Program-made: the position numbers and the translations under genes
In this document: in pieces, positions 16,213-25,408 of the stretch
How positions within the stretch are numbered: position 1 is the first letter of the stretch
Layout of the letters: the number at the start of each line of letters is the position of its first letter
From: Gemmiger sp. An120
GTDB taxonomy: Bacteria; Bacillota; Clostridia; Oscillospirales; Ruminococcaceae
Assembly (NCBI RefSeq): GCF_002160955.1
Contig: NZ_NFLN01000013.1
Location: 30,571 to 94,570 of the forward strand
Direction: 5' to 3'
DNA: 64,000 nucleotides
Notes under the pieces: model-generated
What the model was told of the DNA's origin: nothing
The model's input: only the letters and a program-made list of their open reading frames with translations
The model's database searches: none

Positions 16213-16461
16213 ATGAAGAAGCGGAACTACACACACGTACAGGCGCTGCTGCCAGAAATCAAAGCCATGCTGGCAGAAGGGAAAACCCAACGGGAAGTTG
16301 CGGAACACTACGGATTTCAGGATAAAATGTTACCTTCACCTTTGCAATCTACGCTAGTGTTTTTCTCATTGTATCAGAATATGGGTACGATAAGAAGGAT
16401 GTTTAACGGATGTAGGCTCGGAACAGCACAATTTTGTCCGCTTGTTATATCAAAAGCGTAA
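16213..16461 (+). pseudogene. truncated insertion-sequence helix-turn-helix ORF (transposase OrfA-like)
   Basis: The first ~38 codons resemble the helix-turn-helix start of small transposase subunits (MKKRNYTHVQALLPEIKAM, then EGKTQREVAEHYGFQDK). From about position 16325 the frame becomes unrelated, low-complexity sequence, so the element was cut. No second transposase ORF or matching right end is visible. Exact IS family not determined. Confidence 0.5.
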
Positions 16462-16491
16462 AAAGTTGTGCGGATTGCGATTAGCCGTTTC

Positions 16492-16527
16492 CATTCTAAC
16501 AATTTGCTAGCAAGGATTGTTAGAATG
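16492..16527. repeat. perfect 12-bp inverted repeat upstream of the NTPase gene
   Basis: Arms 16492-16503 and 16516-16527 (cattctaacaat and its complement) are exact with a 12-base loop. There is no T-run. It could be the terminus of the IS remnant or an operator for the gene that follows. Confidence 0.55.
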
Positions 16528-16713
16528 TTAGAATCATGATTAGAAAGGCGCGGAGTGCATCATTTGACATGCTATTCTATGACTTGTTGACAAAACAGCA
16601 CTTGGCAAGTTGAACAGAGCACATACTGCGTATATCATTTGCTTTGTGCTATACTGAGAATAATAAACAGGATTGGTATTCCTGGCGCTAATGTAAATCA
16701 GAAAATAAAGAGG

Positions 16714-19700
16714 GTGAGTCCAATTATTTCTATTGATCGTATTTGCGGTGCAGTAAGTAAGGTCGCTTCTGCGTTGCAACACAAGTGCCCTTTTGTTCCA
16801 AAGGGGGATGCACAAAAAGGGGAAGATTATACCGAATATAGGGCTTTACTTCCAATCGACAATATTGAAAACGGCGATGAATATATCGCGGCATTACGCT
16901 GGGCGTTTGAAAACAAGAAAATCAGGAACATCGCATTGACCGGGCCTTATGGATCAGGTAAGAGCAGCATTATTGAAACCTTCCTGACAGAAGATGAAGA
17001 AGCTGTTAAAAAGAAGGGCCGGCTAAAAAGACTGCTTGCTCAAAATAAGGTCATAAGAAAATCTGCCCTCAAAATCTCGATGGCAACTTTTGAAAAAGGG
17101 AATCCAACACAGGATGGGAAGAATGAACTGATTTCCGTTAATGAGGATGAAGTAGAAAAAGGAATCCTGAAACAGCTTTTTTACAAGGTTGAGCCCGGAA
17201 AAATTCCTCAAAGTAGATACAGAAAACTCCATAAAATCCGACGCCTGACGGTGTTTCGCAATATTGCCATAGGACTTATTCTGATTAGTCTACTGGTAGC
17301 CATTTTCGGCGCTTCAATATTTGAAAAATACATAAGGGCGATAACAGACTTCTTGCCCGCACGTTTTTCTGCGCCTGTTTTCACAGTGATGATGATGGCG
17401 CTGCTGCTTATAGTGCTTTCGGGAGTGGGAAGTTATCTGTATATTACGGTGATTTCCCGGTTCAAAGTGAAGGAAGTAAAATTGCCGACCGATACAACGG
17501 TCCAAAGTGACAACGAAACACCGGATTCTGTCTTTAATAAGAACCTGGATGAGATCATGTATTTCTTCGAGAGTACAGGATATAGAACCGTGTTTTTTGA
17601 GGATCTGGATCGCCTCACAGACCCCAAAATATTTGTCCATCTTCGTGAATTGAACAACCTGCTCAACAACGATGACGCTATCAGGAAAAGACCCATTGTG
17701 TTCGTTTACGCGGTTCGTGATGATATTTTCTCCAGGGAAGATAGGACAAAATTCTTTGACTTTATCATTCCGGTCATCCCGGTGATCAACTCCACCAACT
17801 CGGGTGAAATACTGCTCCAGATGCTACAGAAAGCAGCTGAAAACGACCACAAACATGAGGTTTCGGAAGGGTTTGTGCTGGATGTAGCACCGTATATTTC
17901 CGATATGCGGGTCCTTCGGAACATCTACAATGAGTTTGTTGTCTATAAAAAAACGTTGCGCACAGCTCAGGGACTTTCGCTGTCAGATGAGCAGATGCTG
18001 GCAATGATGGTGTTCAAAAACCTTTATCCGAATGACTTTGCCGACATTCAGGATGAGAAGGGAATCATCAAAACGGCTTTTCTGGACAAGCAGGTTTTTC
18101 TTGCAAAGAAACAACAAGAGCTGCAAAAGCGAATCGATACATATACAGATACGATCACCGGGGCCCAGCAAGATGCGATGAAAACCATCCGGGAACTCAA
18201 GTATGCGATGGTTGGAACTTTTATGGAGGGGTTCCATGAGTTTGAAGGTTTCAGCGCAGATTTTTCTTATCACCCATCTATTGCGGCCGAGGTGGTAATG
18301 CATGATGACTTTGATATGACAGAACTCCTGAAAAAGGGCTGCAAGCATATCTGCGTATATGTTTATAATCGCGGAAGCCAATGCTACAAAATCGATACAA
18401 CAAGTTTGAATTCCTATATAGAACGCTGGAAGCGGATAAAAGAAGTTTCGGAAAAGGGACTCCAAAACCTACAAGAGGAATTGCAAGAACTCCGTGATGA
18501 ACAGCACTCTTTGTCGGGAATGACATTTGTACAGATGTTAAAGAGATTTCCCGTCAAGGATGTACTGTCGGATGAGGTGCGCAGCAACAAACTGCTTGTC
18601 TTCCTGCTTCGGCGAGGGTATATCGATGAAAAGTATGCCAACTACATAAATTACTTTAAGGGCACCAGCATCACCAAAGATGATATGAACTTTATCCTCT
18701 CGGTGAAAAATCAAACGCCGCTGGCTTTCGATTATTCGTTGACCAAGACGCCAATGGTTGTAGAACGACTGCAGCCCTATGAGTTTGAGCAAAAGGCGAT
18801 TTGCAACTTTGCTCTGATGGAAGAACTGTTGGCCAAGAGCCCTTCGGACAAGCTGACGGCTTTTCTTGCGCAGCTGTCGGATGAAAGTGAGAACAGCTGG
18901 AACTTTATTGATGAATTTATTGACAAAACGAAACGGTTGGATCGTTTTATTGGTTTGTTGGCGGACAAATGGCCGGGAATGTGGGCATTTATTTCTGCCA
19001 ATGAAACCTTAACGTATGAACGGCAATTGCAATATCTGCGCACGCTGTTGAATGTATCGGATGCTATGGCCATTAAAGCCCAGAATCAGGACGGATGCAT
19101 GGCTTGCTATTTCGAGCAGCACGAAGATATCCTTCAACAATTGGCATCGTGCAACACGGCAAATGTGATAGCGACCATAAACGACCTGGAGGTTCGCTTT
19201 GAAGCCTTGCAGATCGCCGGCGTACCGAATGAAGTGTTGGACTGCGTTTTTGATGGCTGCCATTATGTGCTCAGCGATACAATGATCCACACGGTCGTAA
19301 GTTATAAGGACACCGATATGCTTGAGAGGCTTGCGGAGCAGCCTTATACAACGATCGTTGACTTGGGATATGAACCGCTGATCCAGTATGTTTATGAGAA
19401 TTTTGCGTCCTACGTCCGTGATGTGGTTCTGGCACATGCAACGCTTTCAGATCGAGTAGAAGACATTGTGGACATGCTTGTCCGTTTGAAAGATCAACAA
19501 GATCTGCAGCTGAAGCTGGTCCGGAAAGAAAATTTCCACCTGGACAGCATTGAAGCGTGTGCGGGAGAGCAGGTCAGAGCGGAAAGCGAGAAGTGGAAGC
19601 CAGTTTGGAATGCGCTGTTGGAAAAGAACGCTGTCGGCATAAACTGGGAGAATGTTATTTCCTATTGGGAGGTATACAAACTCGGCGAGGAACTGAAACG

Positions 19701-20493
19701 GTATATTTCTCTCCATGCGGATGAACTGTCCAAAGCGGACCCCGAGGTTGTTCCGGATGACTTTATACAGGAATTCATTTTGGCAGATGTTGAGCCGACC
19801 ATCCAAGAAAGACTCCTTCCCGTTCTACGAATGAAGAACTTTACTCTCGCCATCTCGTCCATAGATGATCCGACGCTGCGCATTATGATTGACTGCCAAT
19901 ATTTTGCATTTACAGATAAGGCCTATTCGGAAGTTGCCAGTAAATCACCAGATCTTGGCCTAAGCTTCATTCTGCATAACCAGGATGCATATATGGAGCA
20001 GTGCGAGAAAATTCCTATGACGACAAATTTGCTGGAGGATCTTTTGCTTAGCAGCCTTCGACAGGAATATAAGTCCGAATTGTTTTCCGTATACGCAGAA
20101 AAGCATATGACAACGAAAATCGCTCTGCAAATGAAGAGGCTTTGTATGCCGGTAACGCAAGATATCTTTGATGCGGCATGGGATTGTGTCGATGAAGGAG
20201 AACGCGAACAACTGCTGCTGGAAAACTGTCTGGTATTGGACGCCGTTGATCTCGAACAGAAGTTCAGGGAGATGGGCGGAAACTATACAACCCTTGCGGA
20301 TCGTACGCGACGGCATGAAGCCGAGCTGTCCGCAACACCGCAGCACGCACTGCTGGCAGAGCATTTGCGGACGATCGGATATATCACAAACTGGGAGGAA
20401 AAAGAAGAAAAGAGTTTTGAACCTGTACGGGAAAAAGAAATGACCCCAAAACTTTTGAAATTACGAATCAGGCCGATAAAACTACGGGATTGA
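16714..20493 (+). CDS. YobI-like membrane-anchored P-loop NTPase (KAP/STAND-like)
   Basis: About 1259 residues from a GTG at 16714. The start is uncertain: a TTG at 16639 lies upstream but has no ribosome site and overlaps a possible -10 (TATACT, 16650). The conserved entry segment LLPIDNIENGDEYIAAL is followed by Walker A GPYGSGKSS (about residues 77-85), two membrane helices (about 181-203 and 223-245) inserted in the NTPase as in KAP-type proteins, Walker B VFFEDLDRL (about 293-301) and a sensor-like YAVRDDIFS. The remaining ~850 residues are helical, with no recognised enzymatic domain. It stands alone next to an IS remnant. A phage-defence or stress role is inference from the family type and context. 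Confidence 0.8.
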   Translation: MSPIISIDRICGAVSKVASALQHKCPFVPKGDAQKGEDYTEYRALLPIDNIENGDEYIAALRWAFENKKIRNIALTGPYGSGKSSIIETFLTEDEEAVKKKGRLKRLLAQNKVIRKSALKISMATFEKGNPTQDGKNELISVNEDEVEKGILKQLFYKVEPGKIPQSRYRKLHKIRRLTVFRNIAIGLILISLLVAIFGASIFEKYIRAITDFLPARFSAPVFTVMMMALLLIVLSGVGSYLYITVISRFKVKEVKLPTDTTVQSDNETPDSVFNKNLDEIMYFFESTGYRTVFFEDLDRLTDPKIFVHLRELNNLLNNDDAIRKRPIVFVYAVRDDIFSREDRTKFFDFIIPVIPVINSTNSGEILLQMLQKAAENDHKHEVSEGFVLDVAPYISDMRVLRNIYNEFVVYKKTLRTAQGLSLSDEQMLAMMVFKNLYPNDFADIQDEKGIIKTAFLDKQVFLAKKQQELQKRIDTYTDTITGAQQDAMKTIRELKYAMVGTFMEGFHEFEGFSADFSYHPSIAAEVVMHDDFDMTELLKKGCKHICVYVYNRGSQCYKIDTTSLNSYIERWKRIKEVSEKGLQNLQEELQELRDEQHSLSGMTFVQMLKRFPVKDVLSDEVRSNKLLVFLLRRGYIDEKYANYINYFKGTSITKDDMNFILSVKNQTPLAFDYSLTKTPMVVERLQPYEFEQKAICNFALMEELLAKSPSDKLTAFLAQLSDESENSWNFIDEFIDKTKRLDRFIGLLADKWPGMWAFISANETLTYERQLQYLRTLLNVSDAMAIKAQNQDGCMACYFEQHEDILQQLASCNTANVIATINDLEVRFEALQIAGVPNEVLDCVFDGCHYVLSDTMIHTVVSYKDTDMLERLAEQPYTTIVDLGYEPLIQYVYENFASYVRDVVLAHATLSDRVEDIVDMLVRLKDQQDLQLKLVRKENFHLDSIEACAGEQVRAESEKWKPVWNALLEKNAVGINWENVISYWEVYKLGEELKRYISLHADELSKADPEVVPDDFIQEFILADVEPTIQERLLPVLRMKNFTLAISSIDDPTLRIMIDCQYFAFTDKAYSEVASKSPDLGLSFILHNQDAYMEQCEKIPMTTNLLEDLLLSSLRQEYKSELFSVYAEKHMTTKIALQMKRLCMPVTQDIFDAAWDCVDEGEREQLLLENCLVLDAVDLEQKFREMGGNYTTLADRTRRHEAELSATPQHALLAEHLRTIGYITNWEEKEEKSFEPVREKEMTPKLLKLRIRPIKLRD

Positions 20494-20519
20494 ATGGGCA
20501 CGAAACGATCTGCACAATA

Positions 20520-20560
20520 AAAATCGCATGGCAACATCTTCTGCGTTGCCATGCGATTTT
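20520..20560. terminator. bidirectional terminator between NTPase and lysR
   Basis: Perfect 16-bp arms (20520-20535 and 20545-20560) with a 9-base loop, T-run on the right and A-run on the left. It serves the converging NTPase and lysR genes. Confidence 0.9.
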
Positions 20561-20585
20561 GTTTTTACCAGGCAGACTCCCGGCT

Positions 20586-21539
20586 TTATTCTTCGAAGAA
20601 TTCCTGGTTGATGATCTGGCTGATGCGGCTGACATAGGTGCTTTGGCGGGGAAACTGGGCTTTGATGTACTCCACAAGATCCTTGTATTTGTATTGCATC
20701 TTGCCGCTTGTCACATAGGAGATGCCTACATCCCGCCGCATGTCGGCGTGCTCAATCGGCAGGAAAACATAGTTGCTGCGTGTGCGCAGGTTCTGCTCAT
20801 AGTTTTCCCGGGTGGAGAGGAATCCCGCCTGATCCGGTGTCAGCATGCGCTTGTAGTAGGCGGTGTAGTCGTCTTCGGTCACATACTTCAGATGAATGTC
20901 GATCGTCTGGCAGATCTGGTCGCAGAGTTTGCGGAAATTGTGATGCACGGTGAGCCCGTGCAGGGGGACTGTCTCCAGCTCCTGCACGGTGACCGACCCC
21001 TGCCGGGCGAGAGGATGGTTTTCGGAAAGAACCAGACCGATGGGTTCGGACATGATATTCTCGGTGGAGATCAGGGGATGGAGGATGGGGTAAAAGGAGA
21101 GGGCGAAATCGGTCTGGTTGGCCAGCAGCATGGCAGTCGCCTGTTTTACATCCACGTAGCTCAGCCGGACCTGCAGATCGCCAAACTGGTTCAAAAAGAA
21201 ATTGGAGATATGAAAGACCGGGAAGAAAAAGGCACTGCCCGAAAAACTCACGTTTACATGGTTGTCCATCGGACGCACCAGCCCGGAAGCCTCGCTCACC
21301 AGCACGTCGTGGGCTTTGCGAAACTGCTCAAAGCGCGGCAGCAGGATCTCGGCCTCCTTGCTGAGGACCAGTTTGTTTTTGTCCCGGTAAAACAGAGAGA
21401 GGCCCAGTTCCTTTTCCAGCCGGGAGATGGAAAAGCTGAGAGCGGGCTGGGTGATGTACAGTTCTTTGGCCGCTTTGTTCATATTCATGTATTTTACGAC
21501 CGTAAGAAAATGCAAAACCCTTGTATAATTCAGATTCAT
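20586..21539 (-). CDS. LysR-family transcriptional regulator
   Basis: 317 residues. The N-terminal winged helix is typical (NKAAKELYITQPALSFSIS, about residues 20-38, then RLEKELGLSLFYR), followed by a periplasmic-binding-like effector domain with NHVNVSFSGSAFFFPVF and GLVLSENHPLARQG. The start at 21539 gives MNLNYTRVLHF, the usual LysR opening; a longer frame upstream runs into the promoter. It is divergent from the ABC importer/sulfatase operon, the usual arrangement for the activator of that operon; its inducer is probably the imported conjugate or a product. Confidence 0.92.
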   Translation of the reverse strand: MNLNYTRVLHFLTVVKYMNMNKAAKELYITQPALSFSISRLEKELGLSLFYRDKNKLVLSKEAEILLPRFEQFRKAHDVLVSEASGLVRPMDNHVNVSFSGSAFFFPVFHISNFFLNQFGDLQVRLSYVDVKQATAMLLANQTDFALSFYPILHPLISTENIMSEPIGLVLSENHPLARQGSVTVQELETVPLHGLTVHHNFRKLCDQICQTIDIHLKYVTEDDYTAYYKRMLTPDQAGFLSTRENYEQNLRTRSNYVFLPIEHADMRRDVGISYVTSGKMQYKYKDLVEYIKAQFPRQSTYVSRISQIINQEFFEE

Positions 21540-21583
21540 AAAATACACCTGCTTTTCGAATATGAGGGGGATCGGATAAAACA

Positions 21584-21651
21584 AGTATAACGTAAATTTA
21601 TTGATGCATCAAGGATTTGGAAGGACTTTACTGGTTGCTTATTGGTCAATA
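21584..21651 (-). promoter_or_regulatory. lysR promoter with overlapping palindromic operator
   Basis: Minus strand: TTGATG (21607-21612), 17-base spacer, TATACT (21584-21589). The 12-bp palindrome TTGATGCATCAA (21601-21612) covers the -35 and suits autorepression. A second near-palindrome TATTGgtCAATA lies at 21640-21651 toward the divergent operon. A clear rightward promoter was not identified in 21652-21855. Confidence 0.6.
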
Positions 21652-21855
21652 AAAAGAATGAGTTGGACAAAATCCCCATTAAATATTACCATATAGATAG
21701 AATTTTTGAGCGAAACGATCTCTTTGAGGATAGAAAGAGGATCGAAAACCAGAAAAAGAGAGGAAGATGCTATAAGATACTGTGACAAAAAGATTGCGGG
21801 AGGTATACAACTCTCTGGTTTCATGAAAAGGGTAAATATAAAAAGGAGGACGACT

Positions 21856-23448
21856 ATGTTTAGGCATTTGAAACGAACCATCGCGCTTCTTCTGGCTGTC
21901 TGCCTTCTGGCGGGACTGGTGGCCGGCTGCGGGAACGGTGCATCGGGAAGCAGCGCCGCCGGCGGAGAAGCGGGCGGCGAATCCCTGGCCGCCGACGGGG
22001 AACTGGTCATCGGGATGGCAAGCGCCTGGGAGACCCTGACTCCGTTCCGCAACATGACCGCCTACGGCATCCTGTATGCCCGCATGCTGTACGACTCGCT
22101 GGGCTACCGGATGGAGGATGGAAGCGTGATCCCGGTAGTGGCCAAGAGCTGGACTGTGCGGGAGGACGGTGTGACCTGGGATATCGAGATCTATGATTAT
22201 GTGACCGATTCCGCGGGCAATGCCATCACGGCGGCGGACATTGTGTGGGTGCTGGAAGAGCAGAAGGCCCGTGGTCTGAAGCCCATCTTCAACCGCATCG
22301 ACACCGTGGAACAGACCGGCGACTACACCTTGGCCGTTAAGTTCACGGCCGATATCGCCGGCACCATTGAGAGCATCCTGCAGCACACCTATGTGGTTTC
22401 CAAAGCGGCCTTTGAGGCCAGTGGGGATGAGTTCGCCACCGATGTGGTCTCCACATCGCCGTACAAAGTGGTCGACTTTGTCTCCGGTTCCTCGCTGACG
22501 CTGGAGAAACGGGATGACTACTGGCAGAAGCCCGAGCTGATCGATCCCAGCATGGCCAATAACCTGGACCGGGTGGTATTCCGGTACATTTCGGAGGCCT
22601 CGCAGCAGCAGATCGCTCTGAAGACCGACGAGGTGGACATCTTCGCCTCCATCGACGGGAGCCTGGTGCCCGCCTTTGAGGGCAACGACAGCTTTGTGGT
22701 GGCGCCGGCCAACTACAGTGTGGGCAGCCAGATATTCTTCTCCGGTTATGAGGGCAGCCCGGTGGCCAACGACGTGAACCTGCGCAAGGCGATCGCCTAC
22801 GCGATCGACGAGCAGGGCATCATTGACGGCGTGTACAGCGGTCTGGCCGGTCGGACATATGACTGTGCGCCGGACAGTCTGCTGGGGTATCAGGAAGACT
22901 GGAAACAGGAAGATTACTACAGCTATGATCCGGAAAAAGCCAAGGAATACCTGGCTCAGAGCGATTACGACGGCCAGGAGCTGGTGATCATGGCGTCCAG
23001 TTCTACCCGTAATACCCGATTGCTGACCATGATCCAGGCCTATCTGCTGGAAGTGGGCATCAACGTGAAGATGAACCTGGTGGACCGGGCGCTGTACTCC
23101 GCTTCTATGAATGATGGAAGTGCTTATGATATGATTCAGGTCAGCGCCGGCGGCGCCGATTTCCCCTCTTTCTGGGCCAATCGTTTTGACAGCACTTCCT
23201 TCCCCAATGGCGACGCCACCGGGCGTAAAGATGAAACGCTGACCCGGATGATCCAGGAAGCCTCCACCACCGAGGGCTTTACCGCTGAGAACATCAATGC
23301 CATTCACGACTATGTGAACGAAAATCTGTATGGCTATAACATCTGCCAGCCCATGGTCGCGGACGTGTACAACAGCGCCATTGGAATGACGCAGGCCTCT
23401 GCGTTCTATGCAGGCGGTATTGATTACATCGCGAGCATCTACGAATAA
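21856..23448 (+). CDS. ABC importer substrate-binding lipoprotein (SBP family 5, peptide/oligosaccharide type)
   Basis: 530 residues. The N-terminus is a lipoprotein signal: KR, a hydrophobic stretch LLLAVCLLAG and lipobox LVAGC with Cys at about residue 25. Family 5 landmarks follow: LTPFRNMTAYG, VIPVVAKSWTVREDG, ITAADIVWVLE, VVSTSPYKVVDF, LTLEKRDDYW and VNLRKAIAYAID. The chosen ATG has AAGGAGG 8 bases upstream; a longer frame covers the leader. Family 5 proteins bind peptides, but also nickel, oligosaccharides and glycosides; the downstream sulfatases and GH3 suggest a sulfated glycoside or glycoconjugate ligand. Confidence 0.9.
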   Translation: MFRHLKRTIALLLAVCLLAGLVAGCGNGASGSSAAGGEAGGESLAADGELVIGMASAWETLTPFRNMTAYGILYARMLYDSLGYRMEDGSVIPVVAKSWTVREDGVTWDIEIYDYVTDSAGNAITAADIVWVLEEQKARGLKPIFNRIDTVEQTGDYTLAVKFTADIAGTIESILQHTYVVSKAAFEASGDEFATDVVSTSPYKVVDFVSGSSLTLEKRDDYWQKPELIDPSMANNLDRVVFRYISEASQQQIALKTDEVDIFASIDGSLVPAFEGNDSFVVAPANYSVGSQIFFSGYEGSPVANDVNLRKAIAYAIDEQGIIDGVYSGLAGRTYDCAPDSLLGYQEDWKQEDYYSYDPEKAKEYLAQSDYDGQELVIMASSSTRNTRLLTMIQAYLLEVGINVKMNLVDRALYSASMNDGSAYDMIQVSAGGADFPSFWANRFDSTSFPNGDATGRKDETLTRMIQEASTTEGFTAENINAIHDYVNENLYGYNICQPMVADVYNSAIGMTQASAFYAGGIDYIASIYE

Positions 23449-23480
23449 CCCCTGCAGCAAGCAGGGATCACACCCTTGCG

Positions 23481-23520
23481 GAAGGCCGGGCCGTCTCCCA
23501 TACAGCGGGTCCCGGCCTTC
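23481..23520 (+). terminator. intercistronic hairpin after the binding-protein gene
   Basis: Arms gaaggccggg (23481-23490) and cccggccttc (23511-23520) pair exactly. No T-run follows, so it probably stabilises the binding-protein mRNA and limits expression of the permease genes, a common arrangement in ABC operons. Confidence 0.6.
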
Positions 23521-23544
23521 TGCATACTGACAAGGAGAGAGATC

Positions 23545-24504
23545 ATGGGAAAATACTTTCTCAAGCGCCTTGTGTGGATGATCCCGATCGTGCTGGGCGT
23601 GGCCATCCTGGTCTTTACCCTGATGACCTTCTGCCCGGGCGATCCGGCGGGGATCATCCTGGGCTCCTCTGCTACCGAACAGGACATGGAGATCCTGCGG
23701 GAGCAGATGGGGCTGAACGACCCGTACCTTGTGCGGCTGGGCCGTTTCCTCAGCGATACCTTCCTGCACTTTGATCTGGGCGAGTCCTGGGTCACCGGAG
23801 CGGACATCGGCGCCGAAATGCTGGAACGTCTGCCCCGGACGATGACCCTGTCCCTGGTCACGCTGGCCCTTTCGGTGCTGATCGGCATGCCGCTGGGCAT
23901 CATTGCTGCTGTCAAGCAGAATCGCTGGCAGGACAACCTGTGTATGACCTTTGCTTTGGTGGGTATCTCCATCCCCAACTTCTGGCTGGCACTGCTGCTG
24001 ATCCTGCTGTTCTCGGTGCAGTTGAACATCCTTCCCCCCATGGGCATCGGCAGCTGGCAGCATTACATCCTGCCTGCGATGGCCGGATGCATGGGCGGCG
24101 TGGCTCAGCTGGCCCGGCAGACCCGCTCCTCCATGCTGGATGTGATCCGTTCCGACTACATCACCACCGCCCGCTCCAAAGGCGTGCCGGAGTTCAAGGT
24201 CATCACCCGGCACGCGCTCAAAAACGGCCTGATCCCCATCATCACTGTGATCGGCACCCATTTCGGCCGGATGCTGGGCGGCGCGATGGTGATCGAGACC
24301 ATCTTTTCCATCCCGGGCATGGGCACCTACATCGTAGGCGGTGTGGGCGCCCGCAACTATCCGGTGGTGCAGGCCGGCACGATCTTCCTGGCGATCGTGT
24401 TCAGCTTCTGCATGCTAGTGGTGGACATGGTGTACGCGGCGGTCGATCCGCGTATCAAAGCGCAATACGAACGTGGGAAAAGGAAGGTGAAACGCAATGC
24501 CTGA
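23545..24504 (+). CDS. ABC importer permease, DppB/OppB family
   Basis: 319 residues with six predicted membrane segments. The DppB pattern is clear: MGKYFLKRLVWMIPIVLGV at the start, FCPGDPA, the EAA loop DYITTARSKGVPEFKVITRH (about residues 205-225) that docks the ATPase, and a late GGAMVIETIFSIPGMG. It has a GGAGAG site before the ATG and overlaps the next permease gene by 8 bases. It forms the inner-membrane channel with the product of 24497-25390. Confidence 0.93.
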   Translation: MGKYFLKRLVWMIPIVLGVAILVFTLMTFCPGDPAGIILGSSATEQDMEILREQMGLNDPYLVRLGRFLSDTFLHFDLGESWVTGADIGAEMLERLPRTMTLSLVTLALSVLIGMPLGIIAAVKQNRWQDNLCMTFALVGISIPNFWLALLLILLFSVQLNILPPMGIGSWQHYILPAMAGCMGGVAQLARQTRSSMLDVIRSDYITTARSKGVPEFKVITRHALKNGLIPIITVIGTHFGRMLGGAMVIETIFSIPGMGTYIVGGVGARNYPVVQAGTIFLAIVFSFCMLVVDMVYAAVDPRIKAQYERGKRKVKRNA

Positions 24505-25390
24505 CGCCGCTGTCATGCAGGCCGGTTCCGTGCCGGTCCGGACAAAAAAGAATTCAAAGGTTCTTCAGGTCCTGAAGCAGATGAGCTACAACCGGATGGC
24601 GATGCTGGGCGCGGTCATCCTGCTGATCGAGGTCGTGCTGGTGCTTCTTGCACCGCTGATCGCCCCCTACAGCTATTCGACGATCGATATGAGCGTGGCC
24701 ATGCAGGGACCGTCCCTGGCGCATCCTTTCGGCACCGACGATGTGGGCCGGGATATCCTGTCCCGCATCCTGATCGGGGGCCGGTATTCCCTGGGCATGG
24801 GCATCCTGAGCATTCTGATCTCCATGGTGCTGGGCATCTCGATCGGTTCCATTGCCGGCTATTTCGGCGGTACGGTGGACAACCTGATCATGCGATTCCT
24901 GGATATCGTACAGTCGATGCCCGGCATGCTGATGACCATTGTGCTGTCCACCGTTCTGGGGCCGGGCTATTTTAACACCATCCTGGCCCTGGCCATCAAC
25001 AACATTCCCTCCAACGCCCGGCTGCTGCGCGCGCAGATGCTCAAGGTGCGGGAGAACGAGTACATCGAGGCGGCCCGGTCGATCAACTGCAACAAGCTGC
25101 AGATCATCGTCAAGCACCTGATCCCCAACTCCTTTTCGCCGATGATCGTTACCTCCACCATGGGCGTGGCCCATATGATCACGGCTGCCGCCGGCCTGAG
25201 CTTTATCGGGTTGGGCGTTCAGCCTCCCACCCCGGAATGGGGTGCCATGCTGAGCGCTTCCCGCCAGTTCATCCGCAGCAGCCCCCATATGGTGATCTTC
25301 CCCGGTCTGGCGATCGCCATCACGGTGCTTTCCCTGAACCTGATGGGCGACGGCCTGCGGGACGCGCTGGACCCGAAACTCAAACGCTGA
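24497..25390 (+). CDS. ABC importer permease, DppC/OppC family
   Basis: 297 residues. After a cytoplasmic N-terminal tail comes a first membrane helix (MLGAVILLIEVVLVLLAPLI), the family HPFGTDDVGRDILSRIL motif, and the EAA loop EYIEAARSINCNKLQIIVKH. The C-terminus GDGLRDALDPKLKR is the standard DppC ending. It partners the DppB-like permease with an 8-base gene overlap and precedes the two ATPase genes by a short gap holding GGAGGAG. Confidence 0.93.
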   Translation: MPDAAVMQAGSVPVRTKKNSKVLQVLKQMSYNRMAMLGAVILLIEVVLVLLAPLIAPYSYSTIDMSVAMQGPSLAHPFGTDDVGRDILSRILIGGRYSLGMGILSILISMVLGISIGSIAGYFGGTVDNLIMRFLDIVQSMPGMLMTIVLSTVLGPGYFNTILALAINNIPSNARLLRAQMLKVRENEYIEAARSINCNKLQIIVKHLIPNSFSPMIVTSTMGVAHMITAAAGLSFIGLGVQPPTPEWGAMLSASRQFIRSSPHMVIFPGLAIAITVLSLNLMGDGLRDALDPKLKR

Positions 25391-25408
25391 CGGAAGGAGG
25401 AGCTGAGA

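Noticed and set aside
16639..16713. Extension of the NTPase to a TTG at 16639
   Set aside because: No ribosome site, and the region holds a possible -10; the conserved family sequence begins well after 16714.
21679..24261. 860-codon leftward frame across the binding protein and permease
   Set aside because: It is antisense to the ABC importer genes, whose motifs are unmistakable.
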